Source: Treponema sp. C6A8
GTDB lineage: Bacteria; Spirochaetota; Spirochaetia; Treponematales; Treponemataceae
Assembly (NCBI RefSeq): GCF_000619925.1
Contig: NZ_JHVB01000010.1
Coordinates: forward strand, 41,297 to 105,296
Length of the DNA stretch: 64,000 bases
Reading direction: 5' to 3'
Shown here piece by piece: positions 16,231 to 23,905 of this stretch. The position numbers and the translations under genes are program-made. Under the pieces are notes generated by a model, which was given only the letters and a program-made list of their open reading frames with translations, was not told the origin of the DNA and searched no databases. Each line of letters starts with the position of its first letter. The first letter of the stretch is position 1.

Positions 16231-17124
16231 CTAGTTTGACTGATATTGATTAAAATATGGCGCGAAATCAGGATTTTCTTCTACGAATTTCTGAGCTGCA
16301 ACAAGGTAATCTTCCCAACTTGAGTAGAAAAGCTTGATTACGCCCGGAAAGCTTGTGAAATCGCCCGGAACAACATAGCGGTAGTTGATATTTTTTTCGA
16401 TAAAGAGATTTTGAATTTCAGTAACATTATGCATTAAAACATAAGCCATAAAGGTTGAACATACGAATTTTTTAGGTGTTCTTTTTGGATTCAGGTCTTT
16501 ATAGATGTTGTAGCTTTTTTTTGTCAGCTTAGGACTTCCGAATCCCTGATTTTTTTTGCTGACAAAGAATTTTCGTCTGATGTTATAGCAGGTATATGGG
16601 AAATTCTGCATTACAGAATATTTTACAGTCACGTTATCAAGAAAATACTGAACCATTTGCAGGGTGGCATCGTATTCAGAGCGTGGCACCTTCATGGCAT
16701 AAACCCAGAGCTCTGATGAAACCGGGTCGCACTTTCTCATATAAGGATTGTTTGAAAGGTCTGTGCAGATTTCAAGCTTGAGCTGTTGCTTTCCGCCAAG
16801 AGTTACGCCGTAAAAATCATCGTTCAAATCAAAACCGATGGCAGCGTGGCTTACAAAAATGTCGCTGATATTTGTTGTGCTGATTCCGAACTTCAAAAGG
16901 TTTGTAACATTGAGGGGGCTTGAATAGCAGGGATTGTAGAGACGGAAGAAAATATAGGCTTCTTCCTCCGTAGCAGCGAGCTCCGGGGCCTCTATAGTAA
17001 CTTTTTCTTTGTAATCATCAAAAATCTGAACAGTGCGTGTTGTACGGCAGCTGAAAAATAAAAAAACAAAGATGAGAAGTAAAAATTTAGTGATATTTTT
17101 ATATTTTTTTATCAGCACTTTCAT
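16231..17124 (-). CDS. Lipoprotein, possible permuted papain-like (YiiX/NlpC-type) protein
   Basis: 297 residues. The N-terminus has a basic start, a hydrophobic core and LFFSC, a lipobox with Cys at about residue 26. VSHAAIGFDLN near residue 95 and KKFVCSTFMAYVL near residue 220 give a His followed much later by a Cys at a helix start. That order fits permuted NlpC/P60 (YiiX-like) peptidases or amidases, in which His precedes Cys. The match is by eye and weak. It is divergent from bioY. Function unknown; an envelope location is likely. Confidence 0.6.
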   Translation of the reverse strand: MKVLIKKYKNITKFLLLIFVFLFFSCRTTRTVQIFDDYKEKVTIEAPELAATEEEAYIFFRLYNPCYSSPLNVTNLLKFGISTTNISDIFVSHAAIGFDLNDDFYGVTLGGKQQLKLEICTDLSNNPYMRKCDPVSSELWVYAMKVPRSEYDATLQMVQYFLDNVTVKYSVMQNFPYTCYNIRRKFFVSKKNQGFGSPKLTKKSYNIYKDLNPKRTPKKFVCSTFMAYVLMHNVTEIQNLFIEKNINYRYVVPGDFTSFPGVIKLFYSSWEDYLVAAQKFVEENPDFAPYFNQYQSN

Positions 17125-17190
17125 AAGAGAATATTTATTATAGTAAAAATCAGGCTTTTGGGGAATAAAGGGGAAAAAATGAAATTGATA

Positions 17191-17223
17191 TTGTAAACTT
17201 TATTTTAAGTTTGAGGTTTACAA
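17191..17223 (+). promoter_or_regulatory. BirA-type operator overlapping the bioY promoter
   Basis: TTGTAAAC (17191-17198) and GTTTACAA (17216-17223) form a perfect inverted repeat with 17 bp between. This is the known BirA operator layout (TTGTAAACC, 14-16 nt, GGTTTACAA when 9-bp half-sites are counted). The right half contains a possible -35 TTTACA, with TATACA 15 bp further on, just before the bioY ATG. A BirA carrying a DNA-binding domain is encoded at 21117-22169. Confidence 0.85.
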
Positions 17224-17251
17224 TACTTTGAAAAAGGTATACATTGGCCTT

Positions 17252-17863
17252 ATGAAAAATAAATCTACTTTGCGTCTTTCTTTCATCGCGCTTTTTGCGG
17301 CGGTAATTTGTGTCGGCTGTTTTATCAGAATTCCTCTTGGCGTTATTCCAATTGTTTTACAGAATGCCCTTTGTATTTTATGTGCTCTGCTTCTGGGCGG
17401 AATCTGGGCTGGAGCTCCGACTGCTCTCTTTTTGCTTGCGGGCTTAATCGGCCTTCCGGTTTATGCGGGCGGTTCCAGCGGCCCTGCAGTCTGGATTGGA
17501 CCTACCGGCGGATTTTTGCCAGGCTATCTTTTGGGCGCTATTGTGGCAGGATTTGTCGCAGGAAAACCTTCAATTTCTGAGAAAAAACTTCAGCCTGTAG
17601 TGATTGTCCGTCTTGCCCTTGCAATGCTTCTGGGTCTTGCCATTTTGTATATTCCGGGCGTTATTCATTTTGCAAACTGGGCGACAGGCGCCGGTAAGGT
17701 TCCTGCTGATAAGTCTGTCTTTGCCTACACAATGGGAGTTTGCGTTATTCCATTTATTCCGGGTGATTTGGTAAAATATATTATCTGTCTTCCGATTGCC
17801 ATTAAAATCAGACCGGTAATCGCACAGTATTTATATGCTGATGCCGGACAGAATGCGGAATAA
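17252..17863 (+). CDS. bioY: BioY, biotin-specific S component of an ECF transporter
   Basis: 203 residues from ATG 17252; the TTG at 17228 would start inside the promoter. About six membrane helices. PLYG-like core features of BioY are present: IPLGVIPIVLQN, LLGGIWAG, LAGLIGLPVYAGG and GPTGGFLPGYLLGA. BioY binds biotin at the membrane and works with an energising ATPase and T protein, which are the next two genes (3 nt and 18 nt gaps). The operator at 17191 implies repression by biotinyl-AMP-bound BirA. No biotin synthesis genes are in view, so scavenging is the likely route. Confidence 0.93.
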   Translation: MKNKSTLRLSFIALFAAVICVGCFIRIPLGVIPIVLQNALCILCALLLGGIWAGAPTALFLLAGLIGLPVYAGGSSGPAVWIGPTGGFLPGYLLGAIVAGFVAGKPSISEKKLQPVVIVRLALAMLLGLAILYIPGVIHFANWATGAGKVPADKSVFAYTMGVCVIPFIPGDLVKYIICLPIAIKIRPVIAQYLYADAGQNAE

Positions 17864-17866
17864 AAT

Positions 17867-18607
17867 ATGCAGAAACTAATAATCGATAATATCAGTAAGG
17901 GTTTTAACACAATAAAAGGCCGCCGCCAGGTTTTGAAAAACGTGAGCTTTGAAATTGATGAAGGAAGCTTTACGGTAATCGGCGGTGAAAACGGCAGTGG
18001 AAAAAGCCTTTTGATGTCGATTATTGCGGGTCTGGAAGAGGCTGACAGCGGTAAGGTTAGCTGCTTTGGCAAGGTTGGACTAGTTTTTCAGGAGGCTGAA
18101 ACGCAGATTTTAGGCGAAACTCCCGCTGAGGATATTGCCTTTGGTCCGAAAAATCTAGGCTGGAGCCGCGACCGTGTGAAGGAAGCGGTGGAGACTGCCC
18201 TTGAAAAAACTGGCCTGACCCAAAAACGAGATTTTCCTGCACGATTTCTTTCGGGCGGGGAAAAACGCCGTCTTGCAGTTGCCTGTATGCTCGCCATGGA
18301 TCTGCCGGTTTTGATTCTGGACGAACCTTACGCAAATCTTGATTACGAGGGCGTAAAACAGGTGAACGCCCTTTTGCGTGATTTGAAAGCCCAGAAAAAA
18401 ACAATAATTCTTCTTACCCACGAAATTGAAAAATGTCTCGGCCTTGCAGACCGCTTTATCGTGCTTTTCCGCGGGGAAAAGGCCTTTGACGGGGCGCCCG
18501 GGGAAATAGGCACAGGGGCAGGGGGCAGCGGCACTGTCAACGTGGAAGACTGGAATATCCGAAACCCCTTTAATTCTTATAAGAATGTTGAAGATTTAAT
18601 CTGGTAG
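17867..18607 (+). CDS. ECF transporter ATPase (BioM/CbiO-like)
   Basis: 246 residues with the complete ABC ATPase set: Walker A GGENGSGKS, Q-loop VFQEAETQ, signature LSGGEKRR, Walker B VLILDEPYANLD and switch His in LLTHE. The Q-loop with Glu-Ala-Glu is typical of ECF A subunits. It starts 3 nt after bioY and is followed by the T component. Its C-terminus carries a Gly-rich stretch (GEIGTGAGGSG) from a GC-rich DNA segment that looks like a small insertion. A single ATPase gene implies a homodimer, as in BioMNY. Confidence 0.92.
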   Translation: MQKLIIDNISKGFNTIKGRRQVLKNVSFEIDEGSFTVIGGENGSGKSLLMSIIAGLEEADSGKVSCFGKVGLVFQEAETQILGETPAEDIAFGPKNLGWSRDRVKEAVETALEKTGLTQKRDFPARFLSGGEKRRLAVACMLAMDLPVLILDEPYANLDYEGVKQVNALLRDLKAQKKTIILLTHEIEKCLGLADRFIVLFRGEKAFDGAPGEIGTGAGGSGTVNVEDWNIRNPFNSYKNVEDLIW

Positions 18608-18625
18608 CGGGCGGAAGGTGACCTT

Positions 18626-19333
18626 ATGATAAAATCCGGTAAAAACAGCCTTGCATTCTCTTACAAAGCGGGAAACTCTTTTATTCACAAAATGCCCCCG
18701 GTGGCAAAAATCCTCCTTATTCCTTTTGTAAATATCCTGGTTTTTAACCTTCCTTTTGAATTTTCCCTGGGATTTTTGATTTTTCAGGCGGCGCTTGCTT
18801 TTGCGATTAAATTTACACTTCGCGAACAGCTGCGTGATTTACGACCGGTTTTATATTATGCGGTGATTTTGTACGTTTCAGGTTTTATTGCAAACTTGTG
18901 TGCGGCGCTGACAGCTGAGGACGGCACCGGCATTTGGAAGGAGGCCTTATACCAATCTTTCATCATCACTTTTAAAAATCATGAAACTTTCAAAATGCTG
19001 GTAAAACTTTTCTGCGTCATGCAGAGCGCTTCAATCCTCTTCAAAACTTCAACAACCCTTCAAATCCGCGAGGGAATAGGCGTAATTGAAACTGCCATCA
19101 GAAAAATCCTTCCGGTCAGCAAAAAAAATACTTTAACCGACACAATAGCGCTTTTTATCTGCTTTATCCCAATGGTTTACAAAAACTGGCAGCTTTCAAA
19201 AAGAGCCTGGCTTGCCCGTGGCGGCCGCAGCGGCATCAAAATGATGAAATCGATTTTCCCGGTATTTTTCAGCGTTGGAATTAAACAGGCCTATAATGCA
19301 GCCCGCGCAGTAGCAGTCAGAAGGGCAGAATAA
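18626..19333 (+). CDS. ECF transporter T component (BioN/EcfT)
   Basis: 235 residues with about five membrane helices and the cytoplasmic coupling region near KRAWLARGGRSG, matching the A-R-G/S-x-x-x-R motif by which EcfT grips the ATPases. SFIHKMPPVAKI at the start is the usual EcfT opening. It is the third gene of the bioY operon, and GGAAGGTGA serves as ribosome site. It couples ATP hydrolysis in the preceding protein to biotin movement by BioY. Confidence 0.9.
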   Translation: MIKSGKNSLAFSYKAGNSFIHKMPPVAKILLIPFVNILVFNLPFEFSLGFLIFQAALAFAIKFTLREQLRDLRPVLYYAVILYVSGFIANLCAALTAEDGTGIWKEALYQSFIITFKNHETFKMLVKLFCVMQSASILFKTSTTLQIREGIGVIETAIRKILPVSKKNTLTDTIALFICFIPMVYKNWQLSKRAWLARGGRSGIKMMKSIFPVFFSVGIKQAYNAARAVAVRRAE

Positions 19334-19397
19334 AAAAATAAAAATTCTTTGAAAATTGAAAATTTCATATTACAATTTTTGTTAAGAGTTTTTAGAT

Positions 19398-20453
19398 ATG
19401 AATGCAAAAGAAAAAATGATTATGGAAGAATATCGGGAGTCAAAACCCGATTTCGAGCGGCTTGAAAAAGAAGTCGTTGCCATTTTGCAGGACATTGCCG
19501 ACAGCTGCAATATTCAGATTTATGCAATAAATCACCGCGTTAAGGAAGAAAAAAGTCTTGCGGGCAAACTTGAACGCAAGGGCGATAAATATTCATCCCT
19601 TTCTGATATTACGGATATCCTTGGAACCCGCGTTGTCTGCTTCTTTTCCGATGAAGTTGATAAGCTTGCGGCTCAGATTGAAAAGCGTTTTGACGTTGAC
19701 TGGAATGAGTCAATCGATAAGCGTAAATATCTTGATGTAAACACTTTTGGTTACCTTTCGGTTCACTATATCTGTTCTTTAAAACCAAACGGAAAATATC
19801 CGCCTGAGCTCATAAACAAACGCTTTGAAGTTCAGATGTGTTCCCTTATGCAGCACATCTGGGCAGTCATGGAACATGATTTGGGCTATAAGACTAAATT
19901 TGGTGTTCCGACTGCGGTTAAACGTGATTTTTTCCGACTTGCGGGGCTTTTGGAAATTGCCGACGAGCATTTTGTAAGCATCAGGGACAGTGTTTCTGAT
20001 TATACAAAAGAAGTTCACGAAAGAATTATTGCAGATACAGCCGGTGATATTCCGATTGATTCAGTTTCACTTGAAGAATACATGAATAACAGCAAGAGCA
20101 TGCAGAATTTTCTGCGTACAATTTCCAATGTCTGCGAGGCTGAAATTTCAAAGGAAAATCCGGATAACTACCTTGAACAGCTGGACTGGCTGAAAAAGCG
20201 TACAATCGGAGATCTTCAGCAGATGCTGGCGGACAATTACTCCCTTGCAATGCAGATGATAGAAAAGCTTCTTGCCACTTCGGATCTGGATATTCTTTCT
20301 TCGACGGTGGCCCTTCGCTTCTTGTGCCATGCGGAACTGGTTAATAAACGCTACGGCAGGGAATTAATGGTAGATTTCCTTATGCTTTCGATGAAAGACA
20401 GAGAGCGTGCTGAAAGATATGCAGACAATCTGATTAAGGAATACGGAAAATAA
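19398..20453 (+). CDS. RelA/SpoT synthetase-domain protein
   Basis: 351 residues. Residues about 25-200 form a (p)ppGpp synthetase domain: GDKYSSLSDITDILGTRVVCF, TFGYLSVHYICSL and FEVQMCSLMQHIWAVMEHDL, with the Q-H-x-W-A and E-H-D-L-x-Y-K signatures of the RelA_SpoT fold. No HD hydrolase domain, TGS or ACT is present. The C-terminal 150 residues are helical and unassigned. It may act as a small alarmone synthetase-like enzyme, but the unusual tail makes the product uncertain. A likely promoter (TTGAAA and TACAAT) lies just upstream. Confidence 0.82.
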   Translation: MNAKEKMIMEEYRESKPDFERLEKEVVAILQDIADSCNIQIYAINHRVKEEKSLAGKLERKGDKYSSLSDITDILGTRVVCFFSDEVDKLAAQIEKRFDVDWNESIDKRKYLDVNTFGYLSVHYICSLKPNGKYPPELINKRFEVQMCSLMQHIWAVMEHDLGYKTKFGVPTAVKRDFFRLAGLLEIADEHFVSIRDSVSDYTKEVHERIIADTAGDIPIDSVSLEEYMNNSKSMQNFLRTISNVCEAEISKENPDNYLEQLDWLKKRTIGDLQQMLADNYSLAMQMIEKLLATSDLDILSSTVALRFLCHAELVNKRYGRELMVDFLMLSMKDRERAERYADNLIKEYGK

Positions 20454-20509
20454 AAAATTTTGAAAATACGAAATTTTCATAATATAATTTTATTTAGAGA
20501 GGAGAAAAT

Positions 20510-21097
20510 ATGAAATCTACAGTATATGAACTTAATACGAATGCCGGTTCACTTGAAGTTTTATTGAAAGAAAGTGAAAAAACTGCTTCTTATGCAAATT
20601 TAAATAAACAGCAGACTAGGGAACTTAGACTTCTTGCCGAGGAGCTGATTGGAATGCTTCCTGAACTTCTCAGCTTTAATAAAGGTCAGTTCTGGATTGA
20701 ATGTGAAGGTTCTTCTGTTGAACTTCATATTTCTCTTGTTCCTCACGACAACCTTACTGCTGAAAAGCGTGAAAAGATTTTGTCTCTTTCTTCTGATGGA
20801 AAGAATGCCGCCGCAGCCGGAATTATGTCTAAAATTAAAATTGCGGCAGAATTTATGCTGATTGATTATGAAAATTCTCTGGCAAATGCTCCGTCATTTG
20901 TTACTTTTGGTTCTGGAGTAGGAAACAACAGTCATTCTGGAAGCTGGACTTTGAATAATTACCGCGCTAAGGCAAAAGAAGACCAGGATGAAAAATGGGA
21001 TGAACTGGAAAAATCGATTATCGCAAATATTGCAGACGATGTAATTGTTGGCTTGCGTGAATCGAAACTTGAAATTACTGTAAAAAAGGCTTTCTAA
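20510..21097 (+). CDS. Conserved hypothetical, possibly GHKL ATPase-like
   Basis: 195 residues, soluble. The region NKQQTRELRLLAEELIGMLPELL followed by FWIECEGSSVELHI resembles the N-box helix and strand of RsbW/histidine-kinase-like ATPases, but the expected glycine-rich G boxes are not convincing (FGSGVGNNSHSG is the closest). GAGAGGAG precedes the ATG, and TTGAAA with TATAAT upstream forms a likely own promoter. It follows the alarmone-type gene and ends 19 nt from the convergent birA. Function unknown. Confidence 0.6.
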   Translation: MKSTVYELNTNAGSLEVLLKESEKTASYANLNKQQTRELRLLAEELIGMLPELLSFNKGQFWIECEGSSVELHISLVPHDNLTAEKREKILSLSSDGKNAAAAGIMSKIKIAAEFMLIDYENSLANAPSFVTFGSGVGNNSHSGSWTLNNYRAKAKEDQDEKWDELEKSIIANIADDVIVGLRESKLEITVKKAF

Positions 21098-21116
21098 AGC
21101 TTATATAAATTTTTTT

Positions 21117-22169
21117 TCAGACAAAGGACTCTGATTTAAGGCTGACTTCGCCGGAAATCAGAGTTTTTTTTGTGCCGTCGGGAAGCTGCACTACAAGGGC
21201 GGCATTCTGGTCTATGTCGACTGCGGTGGCTTTGTAGATGCCCTGGGTACTGTCGATTAAAGTGTGAACTTCAACCTCGCGGCCGATTATGAAAGAGAGC
21301 GCTTTGTATTCTTCGATGACTGATGTAGCCGGTTCTCCAAGCACTTGAAGAGTTTCGCCCGCGATTTGGGCTGCCAGCTGGGCTCGGGTTACTGAGCGGG
21401 TAGTGGCGGCATCGAAAATGCCTCCTGCCACTTTAGAAAGCTCCCCGCCAAAGGCTTCGGCATTTTCTTCAATGTTCACACCAATTCCGATTACGGCAGC
21501 TTCAATTATGCCGGTTTCAAAATTGGTCGTGCCTTCTGTCAAAATTCCACAGATTTTCTTTCCATTATAAAAAATGTCGTTTATCCATTTGATTGAAGGC
21601 TGAATGCCATAAAGTTTTTTGATTGCCCGGCAGACTGCAACGGCGCTGAAGGCTGTAATTTTTGCAGGATCTGTAATGCCCCCCTTTGGCGCATATATTA
21701 CTGTAAGGTAAATTCCGGTTTTTGCCGGAGAAACAAAAGTGCGCCCCGAGCGTCCGCGACCTGCGGTCTGTTTTTCTGCAACGATTACAGCGTTATTATA
21801 GGTTTTTCCGGCAGAAGTGAGCTGGCCGTCAGCTGTACGCAGAGAGCCGCATTCAGAAAGCCAGCGTTTTGCCTGAATATTTGTTGAGTCAATTTCCTTA
21901 AAAACTTCGATTCTGGCGCCCGCAAACTGGGGGAAGGAGCCATTAAAGGCTGTGGCTAGGGCTTCTGTCGTCAAAACGTCGCTGGAAGCGAGGACGTAGC
22001 CGCCGTTTGTTGTGCCGTTTATGTTGTAGCCTTCTTCGCGCAAAGAATTAATTGCCTTCCAGACGGCAGCGCGGCTCACCCCGCAAAGCGAGGCAAGCTC
22101 TTCGCCGCTTAGCACAGCTCCCTCTTTTGAAGAAGTTAAGATTTGCAATATAGTCGATTTTGTACTCAT
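21117..22169 (-). CDS. birA: Bifunctional biotin-protein ligase and biotin operon repressor
   Basis: 350 residues. The N-terminal 60 residues are a winged helix (SGEELASLCGVSRAAVWKAINSLREEGYNI), the DNA-binding part found in repressor-type BirA. The ligase core includes GRGRSGRTFVSPAKTGIYL, the biotinyl-AMP-binding loop, and KWINDIFYNGKKICGIL with the catalytic Lys. The C-terminal SH3-like domain ends SGEVSLKSE. It biotinylates carboxylase carrier proteins and, as biotinyl-AMP complex, should bind the operator at 17191-17223 to shut off biotin uptake. No BirA site is visible in front of birA itself. Confidence 0.93.
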   Translation of the reverse strand: MSTKSTILQILTSSKEGAVLSGEELASLCGVSRAAVWKAINSLREEGYNINGTTNGGYVLASSDVLTTEALATAFNGSFPQFAGARIEVFKEIDSTNIQAKRWLSECGSLRTADGQLTSAGKTYNNAVIVAEKQTAGRGRSGRTFVSPAKTGIYLTVIYAPKGGITDPAKITAFSAVAVCRAIKKLYGIQPSIKWINDIFYNGKKICGILTEGTTNFETGIIEAAVIGIGVNIEENAEAFGGELSKVAGGIFDAATTRSVTRAQLAAQIAGETLQVLGEPATSVIEEYKALSFIIGREVEVHTLIDSTQGIYKATAVDIDQNAALVVQLPDGTKKTLISGEVSLKSESFV

Positions 22170-22292
22170 TATGCTTTCCCGAAAAGTTTTTTGTTCAGTG
22201 CGCTAAGGCCTGTAAATTTATTCCAGACATTTTTTGATTCAAAGGTTATGTGGTTTTTTAATTATAGATAGTGTTTTATAAATTTCATAGTA

Positions 22293-22457
22293 TTAATAAT
22301 ATACATTTGGATTTAAAATTATCCTTTCATAGCCTAAAAGATATTTTTTATTTTCCTTTAGACTTTTTTCAATTAATTCTTTTACATTGTCTTCCAATAT
22401 AAATATATTTTCTTTTGAATCTACATAAACTGGTATTTCATCTGGAAGTAAATCCAT
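22293..22457 (-). CDS. Possible 54-residue small protein downstream of the restriction enzyme
   Basis: ATG 22457 opens MDLLPDEIPVYVDSKENIFI and TAA lies at 22293-22295. The peptide is acidic in its first half and Lys-rich in its second, without membrane segment or recognised domain. No Shine-Dalgarno is obvious. It lies in the otherwise empty 22170-22538 gap, 81 nt after the restriction enzyme stop on the same strand, and could be a second ORF of the same cassette. Confidence 0.4.
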   Translation of the reverse strand: MDLLPDEIPVYVDSKENIFILEDNVKELIEKSLKENKKYLLGYERIILNPNVYY

Positions 22458-22538
22458 AAAATAACCACTAAATTTCTTTTTAAAATTTAAAAAATATCTT
22501 CAGTAAAATCCATGTTAGGTTCTCTTAATATTTGTATT

Positions 22539-23477
22539 TTATGGCACAGGAAACAAATCTTTTATTTTTATTTCAGTAGCAATACGTTTATAAGTTCTTG
22601 TTTGAACACCATTATTTGTTTTTAAATTTGACGGACTATATACACCAAGGAATTTTACTCTATCCATTCCGAAACTGTCTCTGATATGCATAAAAATAAC
22701 ACGATCAACATCATGCCAATCACCATCGGGAACATTTTTTGTATCACATTTTTCCATATCTCCAACAACTTCAAAGATAGTTGATTTATCTTCACTTAAT
22801 GTGTTTTCCCAGCCATTTTTAGTTTTTACAGTTCCGTCATCAAGTTTTATTGCAAGATATGGAACCCATAATTTGTATGAAGAATTTAATTTTACGAAAC
22901 ATCTACCTAAATTTTCTACATTATGACCCAGTAAATTATAGATCTCGGTTACACCTTCATAATCAACATCATCTGTAGTAGAAAAGAAGCCTTTTTCTAA
23001 AATTGCTTTTTTTCTCTGTTCATTATTTTCCCACGAAATGCTTTTTCCATCTTCTTTTTCTTTTTTTGATATTAATTTTTTTACATAGTTTACTTGTTCA
23101 CAAATTTGAGCATTTACTTCATCATAAGTTTTTGGAGAACCATCAGAATTAAAAATTGCAATTCTTCCTTCTTCACATTGAATTGCCGATAGAACATCTT
23201 CTGCTCGGATTTCATCTAAAATTATATTTTCTTCTGCTAAATGATGACTTTCATCAACTTCAATTCCATATTTTAGTTGTGGAAAATACAAGTCTAATAA
23301 ATAATATTTTTTCTTATTTGTTTTTGAATAATTAGGATTTTTTACATATTGCTGAGTAATAGGAATTAAATCTGGATTTGCGATTTTTGTATAAATAGAA
23401 TTTATGACAAAATTTTCATATTTTTTACCTTTGGTTCTTTTATTCAGCATTAGAGCCAAATGTTCTAGTTTTTCCAT
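22539..23477 (-). CDS. Probable modification-dependent restriction endonuclease (PvuRts1I/AbaSI-like)
   Basis: 312 residues from ATG 23477 (MEKLEHLALMLNK), supported by TTAGGAGA just upstream. YYLLDLYFPQLKYGIEVDESHH, followed by LDEIRAEDVL, reproduces the N-terminal Vsr-like PD-(D/E)XK nuclease domain of the PvuRts1I/AbaSI family, which cuts DNA carrying 5-hydroxymethyl- or glucosylated cytosine, as in some phages. The C-terminal half (WVPYLAIKLDDGTVKTKNGWENTL, then STIFEVVGD) fits the SRA-like base-flipping domain. No methyltransferase is adjacent, as expected for this type. A/T-rich codon use and a neighbouring integrase remnant suggest acquisition. Confidence 0.65.
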   Translation of the reverse strand: MEKLEHLALMLNKRTKGKKYENFVINSIYTKIANPDLIPITQQYVKNPNYSKTNKKKYYLLDLYFPQLKYGIEVDESHHLAEENIILDEIRAEDVLSAIQCEEGRIAIFNSDGSPKTYDEVNAQICEQVNYVKKLISKKEKEDGKSISWENNEQRKKAILEKGFFSTTDDVDYEGVTEIYNLLGHNVENLGRCFVKLNSSYKLWVPYLAIKLDDGTVKTKNGWENTLSEDKSTIFEVVGDMEKCDTKNVPDGDWHDVDRVIFMHIRDSFGMDRVKFLGVYSPSNLKTNNGVQTRTYKRIATEIKIKDLFPVP

Positions 23478-23534
23478 CTTTCTCCTAAGCGCCCCAGTGC
23501 GGGCGTCCACATAACAAAATTTCTACGTATCCGG

Positions 23535-23582
23535 CATAAAAGTCTTATGCTGACAAAAAAGTGTCGGTATAAGACTTTTATG
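23535..23582 (-). promoter_or_regulatory. Large inverted repeat upstream of the restriction enzyme
   Basis: CATAAAAGTCTTAT and ATAAGACTTTTATG form a perfect 14-bp inverted repeat, extended inward by GACA/TGTC around AAAAAG. It lies about 60 bp before the endonuclease ATG and just after the integrase remnant. It may be an operator, a terminator stem or part of a recombination site. Confidence 0.5.
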
Positions 23583-23637
23583 GAAATGTCGTATATGTTT
23601 ATTTTATATCAAATTATGAATAATTAGTAGTTTTTAT

Positions 23638-23752
23638 GCGGATGTCGTAGCCGGATTCAAGAAGATGGGTTGCAAATGAGTGCCGGAAGGTATGGCAGCT
23701 TTTATTTGTTTTGTAAATTCAGGAGTCAGCACTTTATATTGTAGTTTTCCCC
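23638..23752 (-). pseudogene. Remnant of a tyrosine recombinase (XerC/IntI type)
   Basis: On the minus strand one frame encodes [20 protein letters not shown], the box with the catalytic H-x-x-R of XerC-like and integron integrases, then diverges to a stop. Just upstream, another frame gives [13 protein letters not shown], which fits the preceding helix of the same family. A deletion or frameshift joins them, and the rest, including the catalytic Tyr, is gone. The fragment is too small to distinguish an integron integrase from a Xer relative. Confidence 0.75.
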
Positions 23753-23845
23753 CGGCGCGAGCGTGGAGGGTGGCGAAGCCAGTCTTGCGAAGCAAGACCG
23801 ACCGTAGGGGAGCCCGGAAGGCGACTGGGAAGGGGGCACTCGCCC
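23750..23845 (+). repeat. GC-rich palindromic repeat, family 2
   Basis: Begins CCCCGGCGCGAG and ends GCGACTGGGAAGGGGGC, with inner hairpins GGTGGCGAAGCCA and TCTTGCGAAGCAAGA. It is the plus-strand counterpart of the repeat at 5709-5813. It separates the integrase remnant from the carB-dapF terminator. Confidence 0.7.
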
Positions 23846-23889
23846 AAAAAAAATCCCGGCAAGATCCGTTTTTGCGGAAGTTGCCGGGG
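23846..23889 (-). terminator. Terminator of the car-dapF operon
   Basis: On the minus strand, CCCCGGCAA-CTTCCG and CGGATC-TTGCCGGG pair around CAAAAA and are followed by a run of eight T. It lies 17 nt after the carB-dapF stop. Confidence 0.9.
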
Positions 23890-23905
23890 TATTTTGCGGT
23901 GGAAC

